Source of the DNA: Pullichristensenella excrementipullorum
GTDB lineage: Bacteria > Bacillota > Clostridia > Christensenellales > Aristaeellaceae
Direction: 5' to 3'
Length of the DNA stretch: 64,000 nt
Assembly (NCBI GenBank): GCA_018713365.1
Contig: DVOU01000025.1
Location: forward strand, 59,439 to 123,438
The translations under genes were made by a program, and so were the position numbers. Numbering within the stretch: the stretch's first letter is position 1; the number at the start of each line of letters is the position of its first letter. Below, one piece after another: positions 7,712-16,739 of the stretch. The notes below the pieces were generated by a model. That model was not told where the DNA came from. It was given only the letters and a program-made list of their open reading frames with translations, and searched no databases.

Positions 7712-8947
7712 CTAGAGCCGCACTTCGCGGCTGGTGATGAGGCGGTTTTTGTGCTCGCGGCTGCGCGCGCGCATGACCACGTTCATCACCAGGCCGATGC
7801 CAAGCATATTGGTGATCATGTTGGAGCCTCCGTAGCTCATAAACGGCAGGGGGATGCCCGTGACCGGCAGAAGGCCGATGACCATGCAGATGTTCTCGAC
7901 GATGTGGAACAAAAGCATCGATGCTACGCCGATGATGAGGTAGGAGCCGTAGGAGTCCTGCACGCGCATGGCCAGATAGAACAGGCGGCCAAGCAGCAGC
8001 ATGTACAATACCACCAGCACGCAGGCGCCCACCATGCCGAAACTCTCGCAGCAGACGGCGAAGATGAAGTCCGTGTGGTCGTCGGAGATATAGCCCAGGG
8101 AGGCGTAGCTGCCGGGAGAGACGATGCCCTGCCCCCACATGCCGCCGCGGCCCACGGCGATGCCGGCGTTGATGACCTGCCGCGCCTCGTCCGGGTAGCT
8201 TTCGGGATCGAGCCAGATGAGGATGCGCATGAGGCGGAAGCTGTCCGTGGCGTTCATAAACGTCCACACCGGAATAATCAGCACCACCGCGCAGGCGAGC
8301 ACGCCGAGGATGAGCTTGTAGTTCGTGCCGGAGACGAAGACCATGATGCAGAACACCGCCAGATACACCAGCGCCGTGCCCACGTCCGGCTGGGCGATGA
8401 TCAGCAGAAGCGGTATGCCCATGTATACGACGAGGGGCAGAAGGTCGCGCACAGTCATCACCGGCTTGACGCGCACGGCAAAGGCCTTGGCAAAGGCGAT
8501 GATCATGGCGATCTTGCCGACCTCCGAAGGCTGGAACGTTCGCTCCGAACCGGAACCCCAGGTGAAGAAGGCGGTCATGCCGCCGCGCCCGGCCTCCATG
8601 CCCAGCACCACGACCAGGAGCACGATGTTGAGCACGTAAAACGTGTTGGCGTAGTGGCCGTAGAGGTCATAGCCAAAGTAGATGATGACCATCATCGCCA
8701 CGATGCCTACGCCCAGCCACATCAGCTGCAAGCGCGCGTAATCGACGGGCTGCGTTTCCAGCATCTCCATGATGGTGGCCGGCGTTTCGGTGACGGATGT
8801 GGTGGTGGCGGAGAAGATGCACACCACGCCGAACAGCGCGATCACGAGCACGTTGAGAAACAACGGCCAGTCAAAGTAGCGCATCAGGCTTCGGTCGAAC
8901 CGATTCAGGCGCACCTGCTTGACGAGCGCCGCGATCTTTTCCCGCAT
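7712..8947 (-). CDS. rodA: RodA, SEDS peptidoglycan polymerase of the elongasome
   Basis: 411 residues with about ten membrane segments. SEDS signatures are present: QPSEVGKI, IAQPDVGTAL and LPVTGIPLPFMSYGGSN near the C-terminus. RodA/FtsW proteins polymerise glycan strands from lipid II with a class B PBP partner. The neighbouring PBP2 and mreBCD genes favour RodA over FtsW or SpoVE. It is the last gene of the operon, 17 bases after the PBP2 stop, and ends at a convergent terminator. Confidence 0.93.
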   Translation of the reverse strand: MREKIAALVKQVRLNRFDRSLMRYFDWPLFLNVLVIALFGVVCIFSATTTSVTETPATIMEMLETQPVDYARLQLMWLGVGIVAMMVIIYFGYDLYGHYANTFYVLNIVLLVVVLGMEAGRGGMTAFFTWGSGSERTFQPSEVGKIAMIIAFAKAFAVRVKPVMTVRDLLPLVVYMGIPLLLIIAQPDVGTALVYLAVFCIMVFVSGTNYKLILGVLACAVVLIIPVWTFMNATDSFRLMRILIWLDPESYPDEARQVINAGIAVGRGGMWGQGIVSPGSYASLGYISDDHTDFIFAVCCESFGMVGACVLVVLYMLLLGRLFYLAMRVQDSYGSYLIIGVASMLLFHIVENICMVIGLLPVTGIPLPFMSYGGSNMITNMLGIGLVMNVVMRARSREHKNRLITSREVRL

Positions 8948-8964
8948 TGCTTGGCTCCTTTGCG

Positions 8965-11493
8965 TCAGTCGGCGATGGAGAACTCCGTCTCCGCTTCGGT
9001 GGACTCATAGCCGCCGTAGTTGTCCAGATAATAGGTGATCGTCTCAATGGCGGCGCTGCCCGAGCGCGCGCCGGCGTAGCCGTTCTGTATGTAGACGACC
9101 ACGGCGATCTTCGGATCCTCCACAGGCGCGTAGCAGACCAGCCAGGAGTTGTTCTCCACGTCGATCTCGGTTCGCTGGGAGGTACCGGTCTTGGCGGCGA
9201 TCGTGTACTTGGAATTCTTGAACTGCTCGGCGGCGGTGCCGTCGTTTTCGACGGAGGTCACGTTGACCATGCCCTCCTGGATGAGCTCGAAGTACTCCGG
9301 ATCCGTCTCGATCTGGTTGGCGACGACCGGCTCCTTGTCGACCACCACGGTGCCGTCCGGGGCGATGATCTTGTCGATGATCTGCGCGTCGTAGACCGTG
9401 CCGCCGTTGGCGATGGCGGAGACGTAGCGCGCCGCGGCGATGGGCGTGATCTGCGTGATCGACTGGCCGATGCCGAGCATGATCGTCTCGTTGGGCGTCC
9501 AGTAGAGGTCGGCGATGTAGCTGGCCACGGTGTTGCCAAGGAAATTGGAGGAGATATACTGCACCGGCAGGTTGAGGTCGTAGACCAGCACCTCGCGGAT
9601 GGGCGCGTTCCACTCCACGCGGTTGTCGTAGCTGACGGCGATATCCATCAGCTTTTTCACCACTTCGTCCACGCGCTCCTCGTCGTATTCGATGTTGCGC
9701 TCCTCGCCGATCTCGGCGATGAGGTTGCGCAGGGCCGTAGCCACGACCATGGGCTTGGTGGTCATCTGGTCCTCGATGGCCACGTCCGGATCATAGAGGG
9801 CGTCCTGATTGCCGACAAAGCTGGTGGACTCGCCCGGCAATTCGATGTTCGTGCGCGATGTAAGGCCCAGCGCCGCCGCCCATTCGTTGAGCGTCTGCAT
9901 GCCTGTGCGGTAGCTCACTTCATAGAAGAAGTAGTTGCAGGAGTTGGAAAGGCCCTCCACCACCGTCTGGTTCTGGTGGTTCTGAGGATAAGACGTCCAG
10001 CACTTGGCGGGGTTGGCGGTATCCGTCTTGGTGTAGTAGCCTTCGTCGTCGATCGTCTCGGTCTTGCTGAGGTTGCCGGAGGCCAAGCCCGCCAGCGCCG
10101 TGCAGAGCTTGAAGCAGGAACCCGGGGCGTCCTTGGCGCTGATGACGCGATCGAACAGGGGGTTGTTGTCGTCGGCGAGTATCTGCGCCCAGGCGCCGGA
10201 ATCGACGCTGCCGCCCTCGAAGATGGAAAGGTCATAGTCCGGCAGGCTGACGTAGCCCAGCACGCGGCCGGAGTTGGGGTCCATGGCGATCATGGCGCCG
10301 GAGTCGGCCAGCTGCACTTCGTGGCCCATGTCCTCATAGCGGGCCAGTTCGGAGGCGTTGCGGCGCTGCCAGCTGCTGCCGGACATGACATCGCGCTGCT
10401 GGTAGTTGATGGAGTTGATGACGTTTTGCAGGGCGTTGCGCATGACATCCTGCAGCTCCGAATCAATGGTCAGCACCACGGAGTTGCCGTCCACCGGCGC
10501 GGTGTAGGAAAGCTCGCGCACGATCTTGCCGCGCGTGTCGATCTCCACCACGCGCTCGCCCTGCCGGTAGGAGACGTAGGGCGAAAGCTGATCTTCCATG
10601 GACTTTTCGATGCCGGAAACGCCGACGATGGCGTCGTTGGGATAGCCCTTGGCGGAGTATTCCTCCATGTCGCTCCGGGAATTGATGCGGCCCACATAGC
10701 CCACGGCGTGGGCGGCGGTGCGGCCCTGCGGGTAGACGCGGGTGGAACTTTCCTCGGCGGACATGCCGTCCAGCTCCATGGCGCGGGCCTCGATCTCCGA
10801 GACGGTCTCAAAGCCGACATCGTAGGCGATGGCCACGGGGCGGGAATTGTAGTTGTTCATGCGCGAGGTCTGCCAGATGGCGAGGATCTTGACGATCACG
10901 TCCTCGTATTGCGTGACGATGTCCTCGTCGGAGAGGCCGGCGGCGGCGTCCGCGCCCTGTTCCTCGGCGATCTCCTCGCGCAGAACGTCCACGATGAGGT
11001 ACTTGTCCAGCAGGGCGTCGAACAGTTCTTCCTCCGGCGTATTGGTGAGGTAGAAATTGGCGCGCCACTGGCTCTCGCGGGTGGCGTTGACCGATTCGGA
11101 CGTGGAATTGGTGGAAAAGCGCCACACGCCATCTTCGTCCTTCTTCAGCCAGAACTCGGTGATGGTGGATTTGCCGTTGGACTCCACGAGCTGGATGGTC
11201 TTGAGGATGGAGCGGGTGTAGCCCTTGCGGTCCGCCTCCGAGCTGCGCGAGGGATCGCGGTAGAAGGTTACGTTGTAACTGCGCCGGTCGTAGGCCAGCG
11301 GCGTCATGTTGACATCATAGATGGTGCCGCGCATGCCGGTGACGGAGAGCGTCTTGGTCGAGCGCGAAGTGGCGCGGGCGGTGGACGACTCCTGACCGTC
11401 GATCATCAGTCTGTCCAGGCGGAAGAACACCGCCGTGAAGGCGATCAGCAGCACGACGCAGACGATGAGTACGCGGTTTTTAAAGGGCCTCAA
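8965..11493 (-). CDS. mrdA: Penicillin-binding protein 2 (class B transpeptidase, MrdA type)
   Basis: 842 residues from a TTG start at 11493, chosen because GGAGGTG lies eight bases upstream and TTGA overlaps the mreD stop; no ATG is suitably placed. N-terminal membrane anchor (about residues 7-25), PBP dimerisation region, then the transpeptidase with Ser459 in SCFK, SCN at 518-520 and KTGT at 768-771. The cysteine after Ser459 replaces the more usual Thr of STFK. It cross-links peptidoglycan during elongation with RodA and MreBCD, all in this operon. Confidence 0.93.
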   Translation of the reverse strand: MRPFKNRVLIVCVVLLIAFTAVFFRLDRLMIDGQESSTARATSRSTKTLSVTGMRGTIYDVNMTPLAYDRRSYNVTFYRDPSRSSEADRKGYTRSILKTIQLVESNGKSTITEFWLKKDEDGVWRFSTNSTSESVNATRESQWRANFYLTNTPEEELFDALLDKYLIVDVLREEIAEEQGADAAAGLSDEDIVTQYEDVIVKILAIWQTSRMNNYNSRPVAIAYDVGFETVSEIEARAMELDGMSAEESSTRVYPQGRTAAHAVGYVGRINSRSDMEEYSAKGYPNDAIVGVSGIEKSMEDQLSPYVSYRQGERVVEIDTRGKIVRELSYTAPVDGNSVVLTIDSELQDVMRNALQNVINSINYQQRDVMSGSSWQRRNASELARYEDMGHEVQLADSGAMIAMDPNSGRVLGYVSLPDYDLSIFEGGSVDSGAWAQILADDNNPLFDRVISAKDAPGSCFKLCTALAGLASGNLSKTETIDDEGYYTKTDTANPAKCWTSYPQNHQNQTVVEGLSNSCNYFFYEVSYRTGMQTLNEWAAALGLTSRTNIELPGESTSFVGNQDALYDPDVAIEDQMTTKPMVVATALRNLIAEIGEERNIEYDEERVDEVVKKLMDIAVSYDNRVEWNAPIREVLVYDLNLPVQYISSNFLGNTVASYIADLYWTPNETIMLGIGQSITQITPIAAARYVSAIANGGTVYDAQIIDKIIAPDGTVVVDKEPVVANQIETDPEYFELIQEGMVNVTSVENDGTAAEQFKNSKYTIAAKTGTSQRTEIDVENNSWLVCYAPVEDPKIAVVVYIQNGYAGARSGSAAIETITYYLDNYGGYESTEAETEFSIAD

Positions 11494-12044
11494 AAGGACT
11501 TCACCTCCCGTTTGGCGGATGTGCGCCGGTAACGCGCTCCCCTGCCCAGCACGATGCGCGACTCGATGGGGCCGAGCAGCATGCAAAGGGCCGTGGTGAG
11601 CAGCGTGCGGATGAGTATGTTGAGAAAGTATATTCCTTCGATGCGCGCGGTGCCGAAATACTGGTAGGCGTAGATGACCAGTTCGCGCACGAGCGCCATG
11701 CCCAGAAACGTCAGCGCCCGGCGCAGGTAGACGCGCGAGGGGCGACGGCGGGCGCGCACTTCCTCCGGCTCATAGGCGATGAGCCCGGCGAGGAAGCCCA
11801 GGGCGATGTAGACGAAGGTGTTGAAGCCGAGCTGGTAGCCGACCAGTATATCCTGCAAAAGGCCGGCGATGAGCCCGTAGAGCATGCCGTGCATGCGGTC
11901 AAGGTGTACGCCCATGACCAGCACGGTGATGAACGTAAGCGAGACGATGTAGGGACTGCTGACGAGGAAGGGGATGACCGATGTATCCACCATCAGCGAA
12001 AGCAGCGTGAGTACCGCCGGCCATATGCGTCTGCGCACGGTCAT
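11490..12044 (-). CDS. mreD: Rod shape-determining protein MreD
   Basis: 184 residues with about five membrane helices and the MreD-like segments GLIAGLLQDILVG and GFNTFVYIALGFLAG. MreD is poorly conserved, so the call leans on position between mreC and PBP2. It is the membrane part of the elongasome. The end overlaps the TTG start of PBP2 by four bases. Confidence 0.88.
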   Translation of the reverse strand: MTVRRRIWPAVLTLLSLMVDTSVIPFLVSSPYIVSLTFITVLVMGVHLDRMHGMLYGLIAGLLQDILVGYQLGFNTFVYIALGFLAGLIAYEPEEVRARRRPSRVYLRRALTFLGMALVRELVIYAYQYFGTARIEGIYFLNILIRTLLTTALCMLLGPIESRIVLGRGARYRRTSAKREVKSF

Positions 12045-12074
12045 CCCTCCTTCTTCACAAAATGTTCAGGTCGT

Positions 12075-13172
12075 TCAGCTCTCGGCCCAGATGTCCTCGG
12101 GCAGGTCTTCGTAGACGGGGCCGGTGGGCGCGCCGCCCTCGGGGATGGCCGTCGGGAAGACGAAAATGTTCTCGTCCGTCTGCGTTTCGCCCGCCGCCGC
12201 GGAAGGCGCGGGCGTCGCCGTGCGCACGGGCACGGGCGTGGGCGTGGTCACCACGGGCAGGCCCTGTTCTTCGTCCGTCTCCACCACGGTGCGGAGGATG
12301 AGTACTTCCTCGATGTGCTGGAAATCCACGCTGGGCATGGCGATGACGTAACTGCCGGCGGTATCCGTGGCGCGGCTGACCGCCGTGACGGTGCCGACCT
12401 GTATGCCCTTGGGATAGAGCGAATCCGTGCCCGAGGTGATGAGCGTATCGCCCGGGACGATGTTGGCGATGTTCTGCACGTAGTTGACGTAGCACTCCGC
12501 GCTCTCGGACGTGGCCGTGATCTGGCCGCGCATCACGCCATTGTCGCGCGTGCGCTCGATCAGGCAGGAGACGGCGCTGCGCGAGTCGATGATGGTAAGC
12601 ACCTTGGCGTAGTTGAGGCCCGCTTCGTAGACGCGGCCCACCAGCCCGTCGCCGGTGACCACCGCCATGCCGACGCTGACGCCATCGTTGGTGCCGCGGT
12701 TGACGGAAAAGGTGTCGAACCACTGGCCCGGATCGCGGGCAATGACGCGCGCGTAGATGGGGTCCAGTTCCTCATAGCGCTCCTGCGCGTCGAGCAGGCC
12801 GAGCAGCCGCTGGTTCTCGACGAGCGCTTCCTCGGCGCTCTGCAGTTCGAGGCTGAGCTGCTGGTTCTCCAAAAACAGTTCCTGATAATTTGCTTCCAGT
12901 TCGTCGTAGTTGCGCCAACCCTGAAAGAGGTCGCGCACCCATTTGGTGGCGGAGCTGAAGGCGTTTTGCAGCGGGGAAAACGCGCTGCCGATGGCGTTTT
13001 CGCCCACCGATGCGCCCTCGCCGCCGCGCAAAACCAGAAAGACCACCGCCAACACCACGACCGCCAGCACCGCCACCACGAAGATGGCCCGGCGGATGGT
13101 GTTGCCGCGCGCGCGGCGCTGTTTGTCCACCTGCGCCTGGGAATAGGCGCGACCCGTGCTTTTCTTTGCCAT
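12075..13172 (-). CDS. mreC: Rod shape-determining protein MreC with a proline/threonine-rich tail
   Basis: Start at ATG 13172 (MAKKSTGR), with AAGGGG upstream and 11 bases after the mreB stop. 365 residues: basic cytosolic N-terminus, one membrane helix (about 30-50), coiled coil (about 80-125, LENQQLSLELQSAEE), then the beta-barrel MreC core (VNRGTNDGVSVGMAVV, GLVGRVYEAG). MreC links MreB to the extracytoplasmic PBPs. The last 70 residues are an extra low-complexity tail (TPTPVPVRTATPAPS) not needed for the fold. Confidence 0.92.
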   Translation of the reverse strand: MAKKSTGRAYSQAQVDKQRRARGNTIRRAIFVVAVLAVVVLAVVFLVLRGGEGASVGENAIGSAFSPLQNAFSSATKWVRDLFQGWRNYDELEANYQELFLENQQLSLELQSAEEALVENQRLLGLLDAQERYEELDPIYARVIARDPGQWFDTFSVNRGTNDGVSVGMAVVTGDGLVGRVYEAGLNYAKVLTIIDSRSAVSCLIERTRDNGVMRGQITATSESAECYVNYVQNIANIVPGDTLITSGTDSLYPKGIQVGTVTAVSRATDTAGSYVIAMPSVDFQHIEEVLILRTVVETDEEQGLPVVTTPTPVPVRTATPAPSAAAGETQTDENIFVFPTAIPEGGAPTGPVYEDLPEDIWAES

Positions 13173-13183
13173 GTGCGTTCCCC

Positions 13184-14224
13184 TTACAGCTCGATGAGGC
13201 AACCCGACCGCTTGAGCCGGAAAGCCAGCCGCTCATCCGCGGCGATGGCGCCCGCGCCGGAGGCCACGTCGTCCTCGGGCGATTCGCTCATGTGGACGGG
13301 CATGCTCAAAAGCTCGCTGAGACGCTCGCGCAGGCCGTCGAGGCGCGCGCCGCCCCCGCAAAGGCAGATGCCGCGCTCAAGGACGTCCGCCGCCAGTTCC
13401 GGCGGCGTGTTCTCAAACGCCTCGCGGATGTTTTCCAGCAACATGGTCAGCGGCGGGAGGATGGCTTTGTCCACGTCCCGCGCCGAGACGGTCACGGTGG
13501 AGGGCTTGCCCGAGCGCACGTCGCGGCCGCGCAGAAGCACGTCTTCGACATTTTCAGCGCGTTCCTGCCGGGCGGAGCCGATGTCTATTTTGAGATCCTC
13601 CGCCGTGCGCTGGCCGATGACCAGACCCTTTTCGTTGCGTATGTAGCGGATGATGGCCTCGTCCAGCGCCATACCGCCGGTGCGCACCGAGCGCGAGGCG
13701 ACGACGCCGTCTGCGGAGAGAACGGCCACTTCCGTGGTGGAGCCGCCAATATCGACCACCATGACGCCCTTGGGCTCGTCGATGGCCACGCCCGCGCCCA
13801 CCGCCGCCGCCACCGTGGAACGGACCAGCGAGGCGCGGCGCGCGCCCAACGCGCGAACGGCTTCCTCCAGCGCGGCGCGCTCCACGCGCGTCACGCCCAG
13901 ACCCATGGATACCACCACGCGGGTGCGGTCCAGCGCCCGGCGGCGGCCGATGGCCTTTTCGGAAAGCTCGCGCAAAAGCGTGGTGGCCATGTCTATATCG
14001 CCCACTGCGCCGTCCATCACCGGAGAAAAGAGCATGGCAGCCTGCGGCGTGCGCCCCAGCATCTGCCGGGCGTCGCGCCCACAGGCCAGCACATTGTCCG
14101 GGTCATCGCGCGCGGCCAGCACGTAGCTCGGCTCGCGCAGCACCACGCCCTCGCTCTCCAGAAAGATCGTCACGTTGGCGGAGCCAAGGTCTATGCCCAC
14201 GCCGCCGGATGAAAAAACGCCCAT
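13184..14224 (-). CDS. mreB: MreB/Mbl-type actin-like cytoskeletal protein
   Basis: 346 residues, usual length. Actin-fold motifs: phosphate-1 GIDLGSANVTIF (about 9-20), phosphate-2 VVDIGGSTTEVAVLS, RTGGMALDEAIIRYIR and the adenosine motif ICLCGGGARLDGL. It forms ATP-dependent filaments that guide wall synthesis. Start ATG is preceded by GGAGGGGC. Second gene of the maf-mre operon. MreB, Mbl and MreBH cannot be separated by eye; position next to mreC favours MreB. Confidence 0.93.
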   Translation of the reverse strand: MGVFSSGGVGIDLGSANVTIFLESEGVVLREPSYVLAARDDPDNVLACGRDARQMLGRTPQAAMLFSPVMDGAVGDIDMATTLLRELSEKAIGRRRALDRTRVVVSMGLGVTRVERAALEEAVRALGARRASLVRSTVAAAVGAGVAIDEPKGVMVVDIGGSTTEVAVLSADGVVASRSVRTGGMALDEAIIRYIRNEKGLVIGQRTAEDLKIDIGSARQERAENVEDVLLRGRDVRSGKPSTVTVSARDVDKAILPPLTMLLENIREAFENTPPELAADVLERGICLCGGGARLDGLRERLSELLSMPVHMSESPEDDVASGAGAIAADERLAFRLKRSGCLIEL

Positions 14225-14242
14225 CTGTGCCCCTCCGCTTCG

Positions 14243-14818
14243 TCAGCCTTCGCCGGTGAACGCGCGCAGCATGCGCTCCACATCGTCCACGGGAAAGCCC
14301 ATCACGTTTTCAAAGGAACCGTCCAGCCCCTCGACGAACGCGCCCGCGCCGCCCTGTATGCCATAGGCGCCGGCCTTGTCCATCGGCTCGCCGGTACGGA
14401 TGTAATCCCATATCTCTTCGTCTGTCAGCTCGCGGAAGCGCACGGCGGTTTTGACTTCCTCGACCATTTCGCGCCCCGTGGCCGCGTCGTGCAGGCAGAC
14501 GCCGGTAAAGACCTCGTGCGCGCGGCCGGAGAGGGCGCGCAGCATGGCGTGCGCCTCGTTTTCATCGGCGGGCTTGCCAAGGGGCCTTCCGTCCAGAGAG
14601 ACCAGCGTGTCCGAGGCGATGATCACGCCCCGCGCGTAATGCGAAGCCGCCGCGCGCGCCTTGCGCACGGCCAGCGTTTTGACGATGTCCTCCGCGCGGC
14701 CCTCGACATGCTCATCCACATCCGGCGCGCAGATCTCAAACGCATATCCCATGCGGCTGAGCAGCTCGCGCCGGCGCGGCGAGGCCGAGGCCAGGATCAG
14801 CGCAAACGGCTGTTCCAT
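14243..14818 (-). CDS. maf: Maf family nucleotide pyrophosphatase
   Basis: 191 residues from ATG 14818, with GGGAGGC eight bases upstream; a longer reading would start upstream of the promoter -10. Shows the Maf signature LASASPRRRELL at the N-terminus, then IIASDTLVSLDGRPLGKP and GAYGIQGGAGAFVEGLDG. Maf proteins hydrolyse non-canonical or modified nucleoside triphosphates such as dTTP/UTP derivatives and are often encoded beside mreBCD, as here. First gene of the operon. Confidence 0.93.
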   Translation of the reverse strand: MEQPFALILASASPRRRELLSRMGYAFEICAPDVDEHVEGRAEDIVKTLAVRKARAAASHYARGVIIASDTLVSLDGRPLGKPADENEAHAMLRALSGRAHEVFTGVCLHDAATGREMVEEVKTAVRFRELTDEEIWDYIRTGEPMDKAGAYGIQGGAGAFVEGLDGSFENVMGFPVDDVERMLRAFTGEG

Positions 14819-14875
14819 CCCCGATCGCCTCCCTGAAATATCCGCGACTGTGCATGAATACAGTCGTTCTTTCTG

Positions 14876-14881
14876 ATTATA
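14876..14881 (-). promoter_or_regulatory. -10 box for the maf-mreBCD-PBP2-rodA operon
   Basis: TATAAT on the minus strand, about 58 bases upstream of the maf start. A -35 is weak (TTTCCA or TTCCAA at 17-18 bases). Confidence 0.6.
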
Positions 14882-14916
14882 ACACATCCCTCTGTTATTT
14901 GGAAAGCAAATTCAGG

Positions 14917-15153
14917 CTATGTTCCCGTTTTGTCACATAAATGCCCGAAGCCTTCAAGCAGCATAAGCGCGCGGGGATAGAGGGCGTCGAGGGCGCAGCC
15001 GCACGTTCCGCAGACGGCCCGCGCGCGCAGGATGGCCTCGCGCAACGCCGCGGCGGACGCCTTTCCTTCGAGAAATTGCCGCGCGGGGACGGCCAGTTCG
15101 TCCCAGCCCGAGGCGGCGAACGTTTGGAGGATGTCCAGCAGCTCCTGATCCAT
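14917..15153 (-). CDS. Small cysteine-containing protein (78 aa), unknown
   Basis: ATG two bases after the stop of the FAD oxidoreductase, with GGAGGGAT overlapping that stop, so clearly the last gene of the HelD operon. Predicted mostly helical, with a CGTCGC cluster around residues 48-53 and a further Cys near the C-terminus, a possible metal or disulfide site. No signal peptide or membrane helix. I do not recognise the family. Confidence 0.6.
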   Translation of the reverse strand: MDQELLDILQTFAASGWDELAVPARQFLEGKASAAALREAILRARAVCGTCGCALDALYPRALMLLEGFGHLCDKTGT

Positions 15154-15155
15154 GA

Positions 15156-16739
15156 TTATCCCTCCTCCCCCATCGCCAGACGCTCGGCGCATTTTACGCC
15201 GTCCACCGCCGCGGAGAGGATGCCGCCGGCGTAGCCCGCACCCTCGCCGCAGGGGTAGAGGCCGCGCACGGCGCTCTGGCCGCTTTGGTCGCGCTCGATG
15301 CGCACGGGCGAACTGGAGCGCGTCTCCGGGCCGGTGAGCAGCGCGCCCGCGTGGGCAAAGCCCTTCAGGCGGCGGTCGAAGAGGCGGATGGCCTCGCGCA
15401 TGTCGCGCACGGCGTAGCCGGGAAGGCACCCGGCAAGGTCGGTGTAGGCGACGCCGGGGCGATAGGTGGGCGCGACGTCGCCCGCGCCCGTCGAGGCGAC
15501 GCCCTGCAGAAAGTCGCCGACGCGCTGGGCCGGGGCGCGGTAGTTTTCGCCCGCCAGTCGGAACGCCCTTTGCTCCCATTCCCGCTGAAAGCGCACGCCG
15601 GCGAGCGGGTCGTCGCCGGGGAAATCCGCGGGCGAGACGGCGATGAGCAGGGCGCTGTTGGCGTTTTCGCCATCGCGGGCAAAGGGACTCATGCCGTTGG
15701 TGACCACGCCGCCCACTTCCGAGGCCGCCGCCACCACCGTGCCGCCGGGACACATGCAGAACGTGTAGGCGGCGCGGCCGTCGGGCAGGTGGACGCTGAG
15801 GCGATATTCCGCCGCCGGAAGGGCCGGGTGTCCGGCGCACTTGCCGTACTGGGCAAGATCGACGAGCGCCTGCGGATGCTCGATGCGCGCGCCGATGGAA
15901 AACGGCTTGGGCGACATGGGAACGCCGAGCTTGTGCAGCATGGCGAAAGTATCGCGGGCGCTGTGGCCGACGGCGAGGATGACGTTCTCCGTCTCCACCT
16001 CCATGGTTTCGCCTCCGCGCACGCAGGTCGCACCGCGCACGCGGCCATTTTCGACCAGCAGGCCGGTCAGCCGCGTCTCAAAGAACACTTCCCCGCCCAG
16101 GCGCACGATCTCCTGGCGGATGGCGCGCACCACGGCGGGCAGGCGGTCCGTGCCCACGTGCGGGCGCGCTTCCCAGAGGATCTCCTCCGGCGCGCCGAAG
16201 CGGGCCAGCGTTTCCAGCACTTCGCGGCAGTGGGCGTCCTTGATGCCGGAATTGAGCTTGCCATCGGAAAAGGCGCCCGCGCCGCCCTCGCCGAACTGTA
16301 CGTTGCTCTCCGGGTCGAGCGCGGCGCCGTTCCAGAAGGCGTTTACGTCCCGCGCGCGCTCGTCCACGCTCTTGCCGCGCTCGATGACCAGCGGTGCAAG
16401 GCCCATGCGCGCAAGCGTCAGCGCCGCGAACAGCCCCGCCGGGCCGAGGCCGACCACCAGCGGTCGATGGGCAAGGGCGCGCGGCGTGGGCAGGGCGCGC
16501 GGCGTGGGCGGGGAAAGCTGTTCGCAGCCTTTGGGCAGCGAACGGAGCGGGCGCTTTGTCTCCACATCAAGGGTGAGGACGAAGCGTATGTCGCCCTTGT
16601 CGCGCGCGTCCACCGAGCGTTTGCGCAGGTGGACGGCGGATATGTCGTTCGGGGAACAGCGAAGCGCCCTCGCGGCATGCGCGGCGAGGGGCGTTTTTTC
16701 ATAGCCAAGCGGCAGTTTGAGCTGCGATATGCGTATCAT
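15156..16739 (-). CDS. FAD-dependent oxidoreductase (COG2509-like)
   Basis: 527 residues from ATG 16739, whose ATGA overlaps the stop of the preceding flavoprotein gene. After an N-terminal RNA-binding-like region of about 85 residues (MIRISQLKLPLGY onward) comes a Rossmann motif VVGLGPAGLFAALTLARMG, then VQFGEGGAGAFSDGKL, VILAVGHSARDTF and a C-terminal GLYPCGEGAGYAGGILSAA FAD segment. This architecture matches the uncharacterised NAD(P)/FAD-dependent proteins found next to HI0933-type flavoproteins. The substrate is unknown. A SelA/TrmFO-like RNA role is speculative. Confidence 0.85.
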   Translation of the reverse strand: MIRISQLKLPLGYEKTPLAAHAARALRCSPNDISAVHLRKRSVDARDKGDIRFVLTLDVETKRPLRSLPKGCEQLSPPTPRALPTPRALAHRPLVVGLGPAGLFAALTLARMGLAPLVIERGKSVDERARDVNAFWNGAALDPESNVQFGEGGAGAFSDGKLNSGIKDAHCREVLETLARFGAPEEILWEARPHVGTDRLPAVVRAIRQEIVRLGGEVFFETRLTGLLVENGRVRGATCVRGGETMEVETENVILAVGHSARDTFAMLHKLGVPMSPKPFSIGARIEHPQALVDLAQYGKCAGHPALPAAEYRLSVHLPDGRAAYTFCMCPGGTVVAAASEVGGVVTNGMSPFARDGENANSALLIAVSPADFPGDDPLAGVRFQREWEQRAFRLAGENYRAPAQRVGDFLQGVASTGAGDVAPTYRPGVAYTDLAGCLPGYAVRDMREAIRLFDRRLKGFAHAGALLTGPETRSSSPVRIERDQSGQSAVRGLYPCGEGAGYAGGILSAAVDGVKCAERLAMGEEG

